This document shows, in pieces, positions 34,423 through 35,184 of a stretch of 35,184 nucleotides of DNA. Position 1 is the stretch's first letter, and each line of letters begins with the position of its first letter. Source of the DNA: Thermoplasmatales archaeon SM1-50 (GTDB taxonomy: Archaea; Thermoplasmatota; E2; DHVEG-1); contig LSSI01000074.1 in the NCBI GenBank assembly GCA_001595945.1, positions 1 through 35,184 of the forward strand, written 5' to 3'. The notes beneath the pieces were generated by a model. That model was not told the origin of the DNA and made no database searches. It worked only from the letters and a program-made list of their open reading frames with translations. Both the position numbers and the translations under genes were made by a program.

Positions 34423-35184
34423 ATGGAACCTATTACGATAATAATCGCAATCAGCGGATTTGTTGCCTTGTTTTTTGCAGGGTACCTTATTTTTAAGATA
34501 AGAAGGGAAAGTTCTGGAACTGAAAAAATGCAAGAGATTAGCAATGCAATTAGAGAGGGAGCTATAGCATTTTTAAACAGTGAAAATAAGGTTTTACTTA
34601 TCTTTGTATGTATTATTACCGCTATTCTTATTATTGTGTCATTTATCCCAGACAGTGGGATGCACTGGGGAACTGCTTTTGCCTTTGTCATTGGTGCTAT
34701 TCTTTCGATTCTGTCCGGTAATATCGGGATGCGAATCGCAACAATGGCGAATGCAAAGACCGCGCAAGGAGCAAAAACCAGCATCAACAAAGGATTATCC
34801 ATTGCTTTTTCAAGCGGAGCGGTTATGGGAATCTGCGTGGTCGGACTTGGGGTGCTTGGTGTTCTTGGCATGTACCTTCTTTTCTTTGAGGTTTTTGGGT
34901 ATGAAGTAAGTGTTACAACCAATATCCTTTTTGGATTTGGGTTTGGTGCATCATCAGTCGCGTTATTTGCTCGTGTCGGTGGTGGGATTTACACAAAATC
35001 AGCCGATGTCGGGGCAGATCTTGTCGGCAAAGTTGAAGAAAATATCCCAGAGGATGACCCACGCAATCCTGCAGTGGTTGCAGATCTTGTTGGTGATAAT
35101 GTCGGTGATGTCGCTGGTATGGGAGCTGATTTGTATGAGTCGTATGTCGAGTCGATTATCGCTCCGATGGCACTCGCTGCAGTC
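34423..35184 (+). CDS. hppA: Membrane-bound ion-pumping pyrophosphatase (partial)
   Basis: This open frame runs off the window after 254 codons, out of the ~670 or more usual for the family. It couples pyrophosphate hydrolysis to H+ or Na+ export. The N-terminal helix and the EGAIAFLNSE segment are followed by more helices and the catalytic loop: KSADVGADLVGKVE, then NPAVVADLVGDNVGDVAGMGADLYESY, where the Asp residues bind Mg-PPi. GGAGGAG (34409-34415) lies 7 nt before the ATG. The residue that tells K+-dependent from K+-independent types lies beyond the window. It is divergent from the CBS-antiporter operon. Confidence 0.96.
   Translation, partial: MEPITIIIAISGFVALFFAGYLIFKIRRESSGTEKMQEISNAIREGAIAFLNSENKVLLIFVCIITAILIIVSFIPDSGMHWGTAFAFVIGAILSILSGNIGMRIATMANAKTAQGAKTSINKGLSIAFSSGAVMGICVVGLGVLGVLGMYLLFFEVFGYEVSVTTNILFGFGFGASSVALFARVGGGIYTKSADVGADLVGKVEENIPEDDPRNPAVVADLVGDNVGDVAGMGADLYESYVESIIAPMALAAV

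Overview
This window is a gene-dense archaeal chromosome segment. Archaeal hallmarks include ribosomal proteins uL16/L10e and eL21, RNA polymerase subunits Rpo11 (L) and Rpo4 (F), the exosome cap protein Csl4, aIF5B, Pus10, the KEOPS subunits Kae1 and Bud32, a Hef helicase-nuclease, archaeal-type PheT and IleRS, and a tRNA-His with an encoded G-1. TATA boxes sit about 26 nt before several start codons, which implies leaderless mRNAs. AT-rich DNA, secreted beta-helix proteins and the overall gene set suggest a mesophilic or moderately thermophilic euryarchaeon, perhaps an uncultured Thermoplasmatota lineage. That placement is a low-confidence inference.

Layout. 1-374: 3' end of a secreted-type protein gene. 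504-4670 (minus): pheT, a Trm9-like methyltransferase, then a DrrAB-type ABC exporter with its own predicted promoter and a near-palindrome before the ATPase gene. 4789-7388 (plus): DUF373 membrane protein and a site-2 protease. 7401-7919 (minus): L10e. 8089-13494 (plus): csl4, rpo11, truD, ileS. 13597-15208 (plus): kae1 and bud32, overlapping. 15241-17029: a decay zone with an Lrp/AsnC-family pseudogene on minus, an intact XTP/dITP pyrophosphatase on plus, and a second in-frame-broken reading frame ending just before tRNA-His (17038-17111). 17382-18964: a small membrane protein and a NOL1/NOP2/Sun methyltransferase. 19124-20428 (minus): DUF1015. 20652-21707: a secreted beta-helix protein. 21787-22747: a sparse region with one small hypothetical gene and a 52-residue membrane protein. 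22841-26066 (plus): pus10, rpl21e, rpo4, DUF655 and ksgA, tightly packed. 26095-26295 (minus): a small membrane protein. 26523-28784: hef. 28840-30599: UPF0147, an endonuclease IV-like protein, and 6-phospho-3-hexuloisomerase. 30709-32472: aIF5B. 32576-34287 (minus): a CBS-domain protein overlapping a cation/proton antiporter. 34423 to the window end: membrane pyrophosphatase (5' part).

Most genes serve tRNA modification and charging, ribosome assembly, transcription and repair. I found no CRISPR array, intact insertion sequence or phage module. No obviously new multi-gene system stands out. The most interesting points are the two pseudogenes flanking rdgB, the unfused but overlapping kae1/bud32 pair, the DUF373-site-2 protease pair, the palindrome before drrA, and several tiny membrane-protein genes.
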